Below, piece by piece: positions 6,168-14,176 of a stretch of 22,366 bases of DNA. The notes below the pieces were generated by a model. The model did no database searches and was not told the origin of the DNA. It saw nothing but the letters and a program-made list of their open reading frames with translations. The DNA is from Trueperaceae bacterium (GTDB taxonomy: Bacteria > Deinococcota > Deinococci > Deinococcales > Trueperaceae): the NCBI GenBank assembly GCA_024636105.1, contig JAGXHO010000282.1:1-22366 (forward strand), written 5' to 3'. How positions within the stretch are numbered: position 1 is the stretch's first letter; the number at the start of each line of letters is the position of its first letter. Position numbers and translations under genes: made by a program.

Positions 6168-8978
6168 TCAGCCTACGCCCGAGGTCGTACGTCGGACGCC
6201 GTGCCACCGACCGAGCCCCTTCACCACCTCGGTCACCACCACCGGCAGCAGCGCCATCCCGATCACCAGGGCCCAGTCGCGCCCGTCCAGGGCGACCGTC
6301 CCCAGCACCCGTTGCAGACCGGGCTGGTAGACGGCCAGGACCTGAAGAGCGATGCACAGCAGCACCGCGCCCCACAGCCAGCGGTTGGTGAACGAGCGCC
6401 GCGAGAACACGGTCTCGCGCACCGACCTTGCGTTGAACGTGTGCGCCACCTGCGTGAGCGCGAGCGTGACGAACGCGATCGTCACCGCGTGCGGGAGGCC
6501 CTCGCCGCGCCCGTACCAGCCGAGCCCCACGGCGAAGGCGGCGAGCGTGACGCCCGCGAGCAAGGCGCCTTGCCAGGCGATGAGCACCACGTAGGCGCGG
6601 CTGAGCAGCGGCTCGGCCGGGTCGCGCGGCGGCCGCCCCATCACGTCGGGGTCGGAGGGCTCGAGCGCCAACGCGAGCGCCGGGAAAACGTCGGTGATCA
6701 TGTTGAGCCACAGGATCTGTAGCGCGGCGAGCGGCAGTGGCCAGCCGATCATGATCGCGACGAAGACGGTGAGGATCTCCGCGAGGTTGCAGCTGAAGAG
6801 GTAGTGGACGAAGCGCTGGATGTTCGCATAGATGACGCGCCCCTGCTCCACCGCACGGACGATGGTGCCGAAGTCGTCGTCGCGGAGGACCATCGCGGCG
6901 GCCTCCTTGGCGACCTCGGTGCCCTTGATGCCCATCGCGATGCCGATGTCGGCGGTGCGCAGCGCGGGCGCATCGTTGACGCCGTCACCCGTCATCGCGA
7001 CGATCTCGCCGCGCGCCTGGAGTGCCTCGACGATCCGCAGCTTGTGCTCCGGCGACACCCGCGCGAAGACCGCCGCATCGGCCACGGCCTCGCGCCAGCC
7101 CGCCTCGTCGCGGCCCTCGAGGTCGGGGCCGTACCAGGTGCGCAGCTGGGCGCCGTCGAGGCCGCGGTCGATCCCGAGGCTCGCGGCGATCACGCTCGCG
7201 GTGCGCGGGTGGTCGCCGGTGATCATGACCGTGCGGATGCCGGCCACGCGGCAGCGCGCCACGGCCTGCGCCGCCTCGTCCCGGAGCGGGTCGATCATGC
7301 CCACCAGGCCGACGAGGGTGAGGGCATCGTCGCGAGCCTCGGGCGACGCGTCGTCGGGGACCTGGCGCTCGGCCAGCGCCAACACCCGCAGCGCCTCGTC
7401 GGCGAGCTCCTCGGCCATGGTCGCCCAGCGCGCCCGAGCCGCCTCGTCGAGCGGCTCGCTGCCCCCGTCCGTCGCGACGCGGTCGCAGCGCTCGAGCACC
7501 ATCGCCGGCGCGCCCTTGGCGTAGACGACGCCGCCATCGCCGCACCGGTGCGCGGTCACCATCCGACGCCCGGCGGCGTCGAACGGGACCTCGTCGACGC
7601 GCGGCTGGGCGTCGCGCAGCGCCTCGAGGTCGATCCCCGCCTTGCGCGCGGCCACGAGCAGCGCCCCCTCGGTAGGATCGCCCAACACGGCGTCGCCCTC
7701 GTCGCGATCGCCGCCGGCACCGGTGCCGCGGTCGCCGTCGGCCGCCAGACGCGCGTCGTTGCACAGGACGCCGATGGTGAGCGCCGTGCGCAGCAACGCG
7801 TCGGCGTCGGGCTCGACCGCTTCGCCCGCCACCTCGAAGCGGCCCGCCGCGTCGTAGCCGGTACCGGTCACGTCCACGCGCCGCTCGGCGACGACGAAGC
7901 AGCGCACCGTCATCTCGTTTCGGGTGAGCGTGCCGGTCTTGTCGGTGCAGATGACGGTGGTGGAGCCGAGCGTCTCGACCGCCGGCAGGCGGCGCACCAG
8001 GGCGTTGGCGCGCGCCATGCGCTGCACGCCCAGCGCGAGCGTCATGGTCGCGACCGCCGGCAGCCCCTCGGGCACCGCCGCGATCGCGAGGGCGATCCCC
8101 ACCTCGAGCATGTCGAGCAGCGCGTTCCCGCGCAGGACGCCGGCGACCACCACGACCGCGGCGACCGCCAGCACCACGCCGATGAGCGCGCGCCCGAGCT
8201 GCTCGAGCCGCCGCTCGAGCGGGGTCGCGTGCAGCTCCGTCTCCTCGAGCAGCACGCCGATGCGTCCGACCTCGGTGGCGCGACCCGTGCCGGTGACGAG
8301 CAACCGACCTCGACCAGCGTTGACGGTCGTGCCGAGGAACGCCATGGTGCGCCGCTCGGCCAGCGGCGCGCGCTCGTCGACGGCGGCGTCCGCGACCTTC
8401 TCCACCGCCTGCGACTCGCCGGTGAGGGCGGACTCCTGGAGCTGCAGCCGGGCGCTCTCGATCAGCCGCCCGTCCGCGGGCACCCGGTCGCCCTCGGCGA
8501 GCAGGACGACGTCGCCCGGCACCAGCTCCTCGACCGCGCTCGTGCGCTCATGCCCGCCGCGCAGGACGCGCGCCGTGGGCGCGGCCTGGCGCTGCAACGA
8601 GGCGATCGCCTTGGCGGCGCGCAGCTCGGTCGCGAACCCCACGATCGCGTTCACGCCGATGACCACTAAGATGGCGACGGCCTCGATGGTGTCGCCGGCG
8701 ACGAGCGCGATCGCCGCGGCGGCGACCAGGAACAGCACGATCAGGCTGGTGAACTGCTCCAGCGCGATCTTCCAGATCGGCTTGCCCCCCGGCGAGGGGA
8801 GCCGGTTGGGGCCGTAACGGGCGAGCCGCGCCGCCGCCTCGGCCTCGCTCAGCCCTGCGTCCAGGTCGGCTTCGAGGTCGCGCGCCACGTGCTCGACCGA
8901 CCAGGCGTGCCACGGGGTGGCGGCTCCGTCTGCGTCGGCAGAGCGCCCCGAGTCCTTCGCGCCTTGATCCGTCGGCAT
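6168..8978 (-). CDS. P-type cation-transporting ATPase, P2 (calcium-type) class
   Basis: Integral membrane pump of 936 residues that couples ATP hydrolysis to cation export, most likely Ca2+. Domains in order: N-terminal cation-ATPase segment (about 24-62, GLSEAEAAARLARYGPN), first helix pair (about 70-110), actuator domain with TGES (about 176), helix M4 with the ion-binding AAVPEGLP (about 291), phosphorylation site DKTGTLT (Asp about 336), nucleotide domain with GDPTE and KGAPA (the usual last residue is Glu), hinge GDHPRTA, TGDGVNDAPAL (about 653), then M5-M10. M6 carries LWLNMITD with the Asn and Asp of the PMR1/SERCA site, which argues for calcium (or manganese) over sodium-potassium or protons. 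The ATG at 8978 begins a short acidic tail. On the minus strand TAGGGT (9021-9026) could be its -10 box. It has no functional tie to its neighbours. Confidence 0.95.
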   Translation of the reverse strand: MPTDQGAKDSGRSADADGAATPWHAWSVEHVARDLEADLDAGLSEAEAAARLARYGPNRLPSPGGKPIWKIALEQFTSLIVLFLVAAAAIALVAGDTIEAVAILVVIGVNAIVGFATELRAAKAIASLQRQAAPTARVLRGGHERTSAVEELVPGDVVLLAEGDRVPADGRLIESARLQLQESALTGESQAVEKVADAAVDERAPLAERRTMAFLGTTVNAGRGRLLVTGTGRATEVGRIGVLLEETELHATPLERRLEQLGRALIGVVLAVAAVVVVAGVLRGNALLDMLEVGIALAIAAVPEGLPAVATMTLALGVQRMARANALVRRLPAVETLGSTTVICTDKTGTLTRNEMTVRCFVVAERRVDVTGTGYDAAGRFEVAGEAVEPDADALLRTALTIGVLCNDARLAADGDRGTGAGGDRDEGDAVLGDPTEGALLVAARKAGIDLEALRDAQPRVDEVPFDAAGRRMVTAHRCGDGGVVYAKGAPAMVLERCDRVATDGGSEPLDEAARARWATMAEELADEALRVLALAERQVPDDASPEARDDALTLVGLVGMIDPLRDEAAQAVARCRVAGIRTVMITGDHPRTASVIAASLGIDRGLDGAQLRTWYGPDLEGRDEAGWREAVADAAVFARVSPEHKLRIVEALQARGEIVAMTGDGVNDAPALRTADIGIAMGIKGTEVAKEAAAMVLRDDDFGTIVRAVEQGRVIYANIQRFVHYLFSCNLAEILTVFVAIMIGWPLPLAALQILWLNMITDVFPALALALEPSDPDVMGRPPRDPAEPLLSRAYVVLIAWQGALLAGVTLAAFAVGLGWYGRGEGLPHAVTIAFVTLALTQVAHTFNARSVRETVFSRRSFTNRWLWGAVLLCIALQVLAVYQPGLQRVLGTVALDGRDWALVIGMALLPVVVTEVVKGLGRWHGVRRTTSGVG

Positions 8979-9088
8979 CGCGACCCATCCCTGCCCCGCC
9001 CGGTCGGGCGCGCTCGCCCCACCCTAGCCCCGCCCACGGGGACGGCGGCCGACGGCGCTCACCCGCGGTCGTGCCCGTGCTCCGGCGG

Positions 9089-9094
9089 TACCCT
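9089..9094 (+). promoter_or_regulatory. Candidate -10 box of a leaderless nitroreductase transcript
   Basis: TACCCT lies 8 nt before the ATG at 9103, and no purine-rich ribosome binding site is present in that gap. Transcription would begin at or next to the start codon, the arrangement known for many Deinococcota and actinobacterial leaderless mRNAs. No -35 box is recognisable. Single-site evidence only. Confidence 0.35.
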
Positions 9095-9102
9095 TCGGCA
9101 CC

Positions 9103-9930
9103 ATGCCCGCGCCCACCGACCCTCAGGCCGATCCCGACGCCCAGCCGTCCCGCGACCCGATCGCCCACCTGCTCGCCCACCGCTCGATCCGCCGCTACCG
9201 CCCCGACCCGGTCCCCGACGACGTGCTTCGGCGGGTGCTCGAGGCGGGCGTGCGCGCCTCGTCCTCGGGCAACATGCAGGCCTATTCGATCGTCGTCACC
9301 CGCGACCGCGCGCTGCGCGAACGGCTCCACGCCCCGCACATGAATCAGGACATGGTGCTCGAGGCGCCGGTGCTGGTCACGTTCTGCAGCGACTTCCACC
9401 GGATGCGGAGATGGCTGGCGCTCTCGGACGCCGCCGACGGCTTCGACGACGTGTTCGCGTTCCTGGTCGGCGCGATCGACGCGGTGCTGGTCTCGCAGAA
9501 CGTCGCCCTGGCGGCCGAGGCCGAGGGGCTCGGCATCTGCTACCTGGGCAGCACGCTGGCCAACTGCCACGAGATCGGTCGCATCCTGGAGCTCCCGCCG
9601 CACGTGGTGCCCGTGGCCGGCCTCGTGATGGGGACCCCGGCCGAGGACCCGCCCCGGCGCGACCGCCTGCCGCTCGACGGCCTCGTGCACTGGGAGACCT
9701 ACCGCGACCCGAGCGACGCCGAGGTGCGCGCGACCTACCGCGAGCGCGAGACCGCCGGCTGGGCGCGCTACATGGCCAACCCCGAGCTGCGCGCGCGCAT
9801 CGAGGCGAGCGGCGTGCGCAACCTGGCGCAGGTCTACTCGGAGCTCAAGTACACCCGCGCCGACCATGCCGCGTTCGCGGCGAACGTCGTCGGGTACCTG
9901 CGGGCGCAGGGGTTCGCGCTGCCGGAGTGA
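9103..9930 (+). CDS. Nitroreductase-family FMN-dependent NAD(P)H oxidoreductase
   Basis: A 275-residue flavoprotein resembling the NfsA/FRP branch. The N-terminal FMN phosphate-binding motif HRSIRRYRPDPVPDDVL (about 27-43) and RASSSGNMQAYSIVV (51-65) are typical; the central ALAAEAEGLGICYLGS and the PVAGLVMGTPAED segment complete the fold. These enzymes reduce nitro-aromatics, quinones or flavins with NAD(P)H. The first 20 residues are Pro/Asp-rich and probably disordered. The ATG at 9103 lacks a ribosome binding site; a -10-like box just upstream suggests a leaderless mRNA. It is divergent from the ATPase and converges on the next operon with only 13 bp between stop codons. Family is firm; the physiological substrate is unknown. 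Confidence 0.93.
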   Translation: MPAPTDPQADPDAQPSRDPIAHLLAHRSIRRYRPDPVPDDVLRRVLEAGVRASSSGNMQAYSIVVTRDRALRERLHAPHMNQDMVLEAPVLVTFCSDFHRMRRWLALSDAADGFDDVFAFLVGAIDAVLVSQNVALAAEAEGLGICYLGSTLANCHEIGRILELPPHVVPVAGLVMGTPAEDPPRRDRLPLDGLVHWETYRDPSDAEVRATYRERETAGWARYMANPELRARIEASGVRNLAQVYSELKYTRADHAAFAANVVGYLRAQGFALPE

Positions 9931-9943
9931 GCCGGCCCCGCCG

Positions 9944-10975
9944 CTAGACCGTGGCGACCTCGACGGTCCGCCCCGTCCGCGCCGACGCGTACACCGCCAG
10001 CACCAACGCCAGCGAACGCAGCCCCTCACGGCCATCGACCAACGGCGGCCGCTGCTTGCGCACCGCGTCCACGAAGTCCTCGAGCTGCCGCTGGTGCCAG
10101 CGGTGGTCGCTCATGACGTGCGTGGCCGCCGCGAACGCGGTGGCGGCGGCGACGTCGTTGCCGGGCGCCGGCGAACCGTCCCGCAGCGTCCAATCGTGGA
10201 CCTCGTCGTCCTGGAGCACGATCGTGCCGTCGGTGCCGTGCAGTTCGATGCGCCGCGGGCTGCCCGGGTGGGTGGCGGTGGTCGCCTCGAGCACGCCGAG
10301 GCCGCCGTGGGCGAACTCGAGGTGGGCCACCACCGTGTCCTCGACCTCGATGCCCTGGTGGAGCCGGTTGGCGGCGACCGCATGCACACGGCGCACGTCG
10401 CCCCCGAACCAGAGCAGCAGGTCGACGTTGTGGATCGCCTGGTTGATGAGCGCGCCGCCGCCGTCGAAGGCCCACGTTCCGCGCCAGGCGGTATCGGCGT
10501 AGTACGCCGCCGGGCGGTGCCACTTGACCGCCATGCTCGAGAGCACGGACGCGCCCAGCGAACCGCGCTCGACCGCGGCGCGCACCGCCGCCGGGTGCGG
10601 CTTGAAGCGCGACTGGTAGACGACGCCGAGCGTCACGCCGTGGTGCGTGCACGCGGCGACGATCGCCTCGGCGCGCGCCAGGTCGACCTCGATCGGCTTC
10701 TCCACCAGCACGTGCTTGCCATGCTCGGCGGCGGCGACCGCGTAGTCGCGGCGCACGCCGCTGGGGGTGCACAGGATCACCGCGTCCACGGCCGGGTCGG
10801 CGATGAGCGCGGCCGCGTCCGCGTGGTGGCGCGCGCCCTCCTGCGCGGCCAGCTCGGCCGCGCCGCTGCCGCCGGCGACCGCGCTCAGCGTCGCGCGCTC
10901 GCTGGCGCGGATCGCGGCCGCGTGGGTGCGCGCGATGTTGCCAGCGCCGACGATGCCGAAGCGCAGGGGGCTCAT
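9944..10975 (-). CDS. Gfo/Idh/MocA-family NAD(P)-dependent oxidoreductase (minus-strand operon)
   Basis: A 343-residue dehydrogenase oxidising or reducing a hydroxyl/keto group on a sugar or cyclitol. The Rossmann domain begins with FGIVGAGNIA (6-15), and the signature EKP is at 92-94 (VLVEKP). The C-terminal substrate domain includes WRGTWAFDGGGALINQAIHNVDLL, with H182 the likely catalytic or substrate-binding His. This segment is typical of the large group that acts on UDP-sugars, inositols and 3-keto-glycosides. The ATG at 10975 overlaps the upstream isomerase stop in an ATGA junction, so translation is probably coupled. The frame extends far upstream (to 12997) without stops, but that is GC bias. 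It is the last gene of a four-gene operon. Substrate is not predictable from sequence alone. Confidence 0.94.
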   Translation of the reverse strand: MSPLRFGIVGAGNIARTHAAAIRASERATLSAVAGGSGAAELAAQEGARHHADAAALIADPAVDAVILCTPSGVRRDYAVAAAEHGKHVLVEKPIEVDLARAEAIVAACTHHGVTLGVVYQSRFKPHPAAVRAAVERGSLGASVLSSMAVKWHRPAAYYADTAWRGTWAFDGGGALINQAIHNVDLLLWFGGDVRRVHAVAANRLHQGIEVEDTVVAHLEFAHGGLGVLEATTATHPGSPRRIELHGTDGTIVLQDDEVHDWTLRDGSPAPGNDVAAATAFAAATHVMSDHRWHQRQLEDFVDAVRKQRPPLVDGREGLRSLALVLAVYASARTGRTVEVATV

Positions 10976-11832
10976 GCGGCTCCCGCGTTCGCGGCCGCCA
11001 GCAGCGGCCGCAGGTAGTCGAGGCAGGCGCGCGCGCCCGGGATCGAACTGCGGCCGACGATCAGGTGCGGTTCGAGGCTGACGAAGCCTCCGTATCCCCC
11101 CGCCACCCACGCGGCCACCTGCGCCGGGTAGTCGATCGCACCCTCGCCCACGACCACGAAGCGCACCCCGTCGCCGTCGCCGAGCGGGTCCTTCACGTGC
11201 ACGTGCGTCACGAGGCCGGCGACCGCCGCGACCCCCAGGAGCGGCTCGCGCGCGCCCGAGGCGTAGGCGTTGCCCGGGTCCCACAGCACGTCGAACGGGT
11301 CGCCGAGCTCGCGCACCAAGGAGGCGACCTCCTCGGCGAGCCGCACGTAGGTGGTGTGCTCGTTCTCGATGCAGAAGCGCAGGTTCGGGTCGAGCGCGAT
11401 GAGCGCGTCTCCGGCGCGCCGGAGGCGCTCGACGATGGCGTCGCGGACGTCGGCGTAGGCGCCTCGACCGAGGAACGCGAAGCAGCGCAGGGTGCCGGTC
11501 CCCAGCAGATGCGCCGCGGCCACGACCTTGGGGATGAGCGCGAGGTGGTCGGCGAAGTCGCGTGAGGCCGCCTTGAACGGGTCGGGGTCGTCGTCGTCCC
11601 ACTCGCCGCCCAGCGGGCACTTGAAGAGCGGCGTCGAGAGCGCCGCCACCCGCAGGCCGGCGGCGTCGAGCTTCGCGCGGATGCGCTCGAGCTCGGCGAC
11701 GGGGAGCTCGACGACGTTGACGTCGCCGATCATCCGCAGCTCGATCGCCCCCAGGCCCTCGGCCCGGGCGAAGGCGATCGCCTCGTCCAGGTCGCGGCTG
11801 ACCTCGTCGTTGATGAACGTAGCCTCGAGCAT
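10972..11832 (-). CDS. TIM-barrel sugar phosphate isomerase/epimerase (AP endonuclease 2 fold)
   Basis: A 286-residue enzyme of the xylose isomerase-like/AP-endonuclease-2 superfamily, which includes ketose 3-epimerases, IolE/IolI-type inosose enzymes and hydroxypyruvate isomerase. The expected metal ligands are visible: E156 (CIENEH), D185 (LWDPGN), H212 (HVHVKD) and E254 (VSLEPH). The ATG at 11832 follows AGGAGG by about 5 nt and lies 9 bp after the aldolase gene stop; its own stop overlaps the Gfo/Idh start. An unusual acidic run (EWDDDDPDPF, about 77-86) sits in an early loop and may shape substrate choice. Its place between an aldolase and a Gfo/Idh enzyme points to isomerisation or epimerisation of a ketosugar intermediate. 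Confidence 0.92.
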   Translation of the reverse strand: MLEATFINDEVSRDLDEAIAFARAEGLGAIELRMIGDVNVVELPVAELERIRAKLDAAGLRVAALSTPLFKCPLGGEWDDDDPDPFKAASRDFADHLALIPKVVAAAHLLGTGTLRCFAFLGRGAYADVRDAIVERLRRAGDALIALDPNLRFCIENEHTTYVRLAEEVASLVRELGDPFDVLWDPGNAYASGAREPLLGVAAVAGLVTHVHVKDPLGDGDGVRFVVVGEGAIDYPAQVAAWVAGGYGGFVSLEPHLIVGRSSIPGARACLDYLRPLLAAANAGAA

Positions 11833-11841
11833 GCGGGCCTC

Positions 11842-12942
11842 CTAGGTGGCCGCGGACGCAGGCGGTTCGGGCGCGTCGCCCAACCATCCCGCGAGCCGCT
11901 CGGCCACGAACGCGTCGTCGGTGAGCTCGGGGTAGGCGCGGCGGACGCGGTCGAGCTCGCCCAGCTGCCCCGGTGAGAGGGCCTCGTGCGGATCGAGGCA
12001 CCAGATGCCCGCGAGCAGCCCCTGGGCGCGCAGCACCTCGTGGACGCCGGCGATGACGCCCGCGTAGCCGTTGGCGGCGTCGAAGACGGCGGCGTTCGCG
12101 TCGGTCAGGCGCGCACCCAGCGCGAGCAGGTCCAGGACCTCGGCGCCGTCGGGTCGGTCGGCCGTGCGCACGCGCCGCACGCGCTCGAACAGGTCGACCA
12201 TCGCCTTCGTCCAGACCGCCCACTGCCCCAGCAGGCCGCCGACCACCCACGCGCGCTCGGTCCGACCGTCGACCTCGACGTCGAACGGCGTCAGCAGGTC
12301 GGCCACGATCGCGTCGTCGTTGCCGGTGTAGAGGGCGATCTGGTCGCGGCGGCTCGAGGCGAGCACCGCGCGCACCACGTCGAGCGTCCGGTACCGGTCG
12401 AACGGCGCGATCTTGATCGCCACCACCCCGGGGATCTCGGCGAAGGCGCGCCAGAACTCGAACGAGAGCACCCGACCCCCCACCGCAGGCTGCAGGTAGA
12501 AGCCGAAGACCGGCAGCACCTCGGCGACCCGGCGCGCGCGCTCGAGCAGCTGCGCCTCGTCGTGGTCGGCGAGGCCGCCCGGGCTCAGCAGCGCCAGGTG
12601 GTAGCCGAGCTCGCGGGCCAGCTCGGCCTCGCGCAGCGCCTGCTCGACCGGGCCCACGACGCCGGCAACGAGCGCCAGCGGGCGCTCGGCCGCGCGCTCG
12701 GCCGCCTCCTCGGCGGCGAGCGCCAAGACCGGGCGCAGCAGGCCCGCCGCACGGATCGCGAACTGCGTCGTATGCACCCCGACCGCGAGGCCGCCGGCGC
12801 CGGCGTCCAGGTAGTAGCGCGTCAGCGCGCGCTGGCGGCGCTCGTCGAGGCGCCGGTCGGCGGTCAGCGCCAGCGGGTGGGCGGGGATGACGGTGCCGGC
12901 GTGGAGGTGGCGCGCGACGGCGTCCGGCAGCCGCGCGGCCAT
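11842..12942 (-). CDS. DapA/NanA-superfamily class I aldolase
   Basis: A 366-residue member of the dihydrodipicolinate synthase/N-acetylneuraminate lyase superfamily, longer than the usual 290-310 because of a C-terminal extension (about 300-366). Schiff-base Lys177 (GVVAIKIAPFDRY) and Tyr149 (VFGFYLQP) lie 28 residues apart, the same spacing as Tyr133/Lys161 in E. coli DapA. Superfamily members condense or cleave pyruvate with an aldehyde, or dehydrate sugar acids. Because the operon has no lysine-pathway genes, a catabolic aldolase or dehydratase role on a 2-keto-3-deoxy sugar acid is more likely than lysine synthesis. The start ATG overlaps the SDR stop by one base (TGATG). Confidence 0.85.
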   Translation of the reverse strand: MAARLPDAVARHLHAGTVIPAHPLALTADRRLDERRQRALTRYYLDAGAGGLAVGVHTTQFAIRAAGLLRPVLALAAEEAAERAAERPLALVAGVVGPVEQALREAELARELGYHLALLSPGGLADHDEAQLLERARRVAEVLPVFGFYLQPAVGGRVLSFEFWRAFAEIPGVVAIKIAPFDRYRTLDVVRAVLASSRRDQIALYTGNDDAIVADLLTPFDVEVDGRTERAWVVGGLLGQWAVWTKAMVDLFERVRRVRTADRPDGAEVLDLLALGARLTDANAAVFDAANGYAGVIAGVHEVLRAQGLLAGIWCLDPHEALSPGQLGELDRVRRAYPELTDDAFVAERLAGWLGDAPEPPASAAT

Positions 12943-13964
12943 CAGAAGGTCCCGGTCCGCACGCCGAACTTGGTCGGCTTACCGTGCGTCGCCCCATCGG
13001 CGGCCACCCAATCGGCCACCCAGTCGATCATCCGCCCGAGCGGCACCTGCGGGTACCCGAAGAGCGCGTGCGCCTCGGAGGCGTTGTTCAGCAGCGCCGT
13101 GGGCTCTTCGGAGCCCACGAAGACCGGTTCGCGCCCGAGGCGCTCGGCCAGCCGCAGCGCCGCCCAGCGCACCGAGACCGTCTCGGGGCCGGTGATGTTC
13201 AGCACCCGCGGCGGGGCGTCCGCGAGGTGGAGGCTGCGCAGCGCGACCTCGTTGGCGTCGCCCTGCCAGATGACGTTCATGTGCCCCATCGCCAGGTCGA
13301 TCGGGGCGCCGTCGCGGATCGCCAGCGCCAGGTCGACGAGCGTGCCGTAGCGCAGCTCGACCGCGTAGTTCAGGCGCAGGAGCACCGAGCGGGTGCCGTG
13401 GCGGTGGGCGGCGTACTCGAACATCCGTTCGCGCCCGAGCACGGATTGGGCGTACTCGCCCACCGGGCCCACCGGGTCGCGCTCGGTGCAGCCGCCGCTG
13501 CCGACGGGCACGAACGGGTAGATGTTGCCGCTCGAGAAGGCGAGCACCCGCGCGCCCGCGAAGCGAGCGCCCACGAGCGCCGGCAGGAAGGCGTTCTGAG
13601 CCCAGGTGAGGTGCTCCTGGCCCGACGTCCCGAACTTCATCGCCACCATGTAGACGACGTTGGCGACGTCGGGGAGCCGGTCGAGCGCGCCGGGCTCGAG
13701 CAGGTCGAGGGGGATCGTCTCGGCGCCCGCCGACTCGAGCAGGCGGCGCGCCTCGGGGTCGGAGAAGCGCGAGACGGCCGTCACGGTCTTGGCGACGCCG
13801 GCCTCAGCGATCGCATTGCAGGCGAGCGCGACCAGGCTCGGCCCCATTTTGCCGCCGGCGCCCAGCACCAGCAGGTCGCCGTCGAGCCGGGCGAGGTCGT
13901 CGACGAGCGCCGGCGACGGCGTCGCCAGGCGTCGCTCGAGGTCCTCGAGGGTTCGGATGCTCAC
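12942..13964 (-). CDS. Extended SDR NAD(P)-dependent epimerase/dehydratase-like protein lacking the YxxxK lysine
   Basis: A 340-residue Rossmann-fold protein. The nucleotide-binding loop is LVLGAGGKMG (32-41), after an unusual N-terminal extension of about 28 residues. Later come FSSGNIYP (143-150) and the catalytic-site segment EYAQSVLGRERMFEY (170-184). Tyr171 is present but the residue four on, normally the catalytic Lys, is Val175; Arg178 is the nearest basic residue. I recall this YAQS-LGRE pattern from related epimerases, so the change may mark a subfamily rather than decay. First gene of the operon, with GTG start at 13964 and GGAGG 7 nt upstream. Probably acts on a free sugar or sugar acid; exact reaction unknown. 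Confidence 0.88.
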   Translation of the reverse strand: MSIRTLEDLERRLATPSPALVDDLARLDGDLLVLGAGGKMGPSLVALACNAIAEAGVAKTVTAVSRFSDPEARRLLESAGAETIPLDLLEPGALDRLPDVANVVYMVAMKFGTSGQEHLTWAQNAFLPALVGARFAGARVLAFSSGNIYPFVPVGSGGCTERDPVGPVGEYAQSVLGRERMFEYAAHRHGTRSVLLRLNYAVELRYGTLVDLALAIRDGAPIDLAMGHMNVIWQGDANEVALRSLHLADAPPRVLNITGPETVSVRWAALRLAERLGREPVFVGSEEPTALLNNASEAHALFGYPQVPLGRMIDWVADWVAADGATHGKPTKFGVRTGTF

Positions 13965-14176
13965 GTCGCCGCCTCCGTCGCGCGACCCGGTGCGGACCCG
14001 GCCGCCCGCCGTGGGGGACCGTCGGTCGCGCGCTGGGTCGGACGCTCCATGCTAGCCCATCGTCCGGGGCCGGCCCGAGCCGTGCTGGGCGCGTCCGGGG
14101 CATCGGTCGTCGGCGCGAGGACTATCGTGGAGCCAGACCCTTCGACCCCCTGCTCGACCCCCCTGGAGGAGACCCC
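13965..14176. promoter_or_regulatory. Divergent promoter region between two catabolic operons
   Basis: This 212-bp gap separates the SDR-led operon (minus) from the Gfo/Idh-led operon (plus). TATCGT at 14123-14128 on the plus strand and TAGCAT on the minus strand (14049-14054) are plausible -10 boxes; no good -35 boxes are seen. I find no strong palindrome that would mark an operator. Confidence 0.4.

Noticed and set aside
5320..6711. Apparent N-terminal extension of the AroM-family protein into the ATPase region
   Set aside because: The family signature starts right at the ATG at 5994, and the extension is low-complexity and overlaps the ATPase gene in another frame.
6804..8669. Plus-strand open frame (621 codons) opposite the P-type ATPase
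   Set aside because: Antisense of a gene with all P-type motifs; the frame is rich in His/Arg/Asp as expected from reversed codons.
9944..12997. Apparent 1017-residue fusion ending in the Gfo/Idh gene
   Set aside because: The first two thirds are an out-of-frame shadow of the aldolase and isomerase genes; the real start is the ATG at 10975 with an ATGA overlap.
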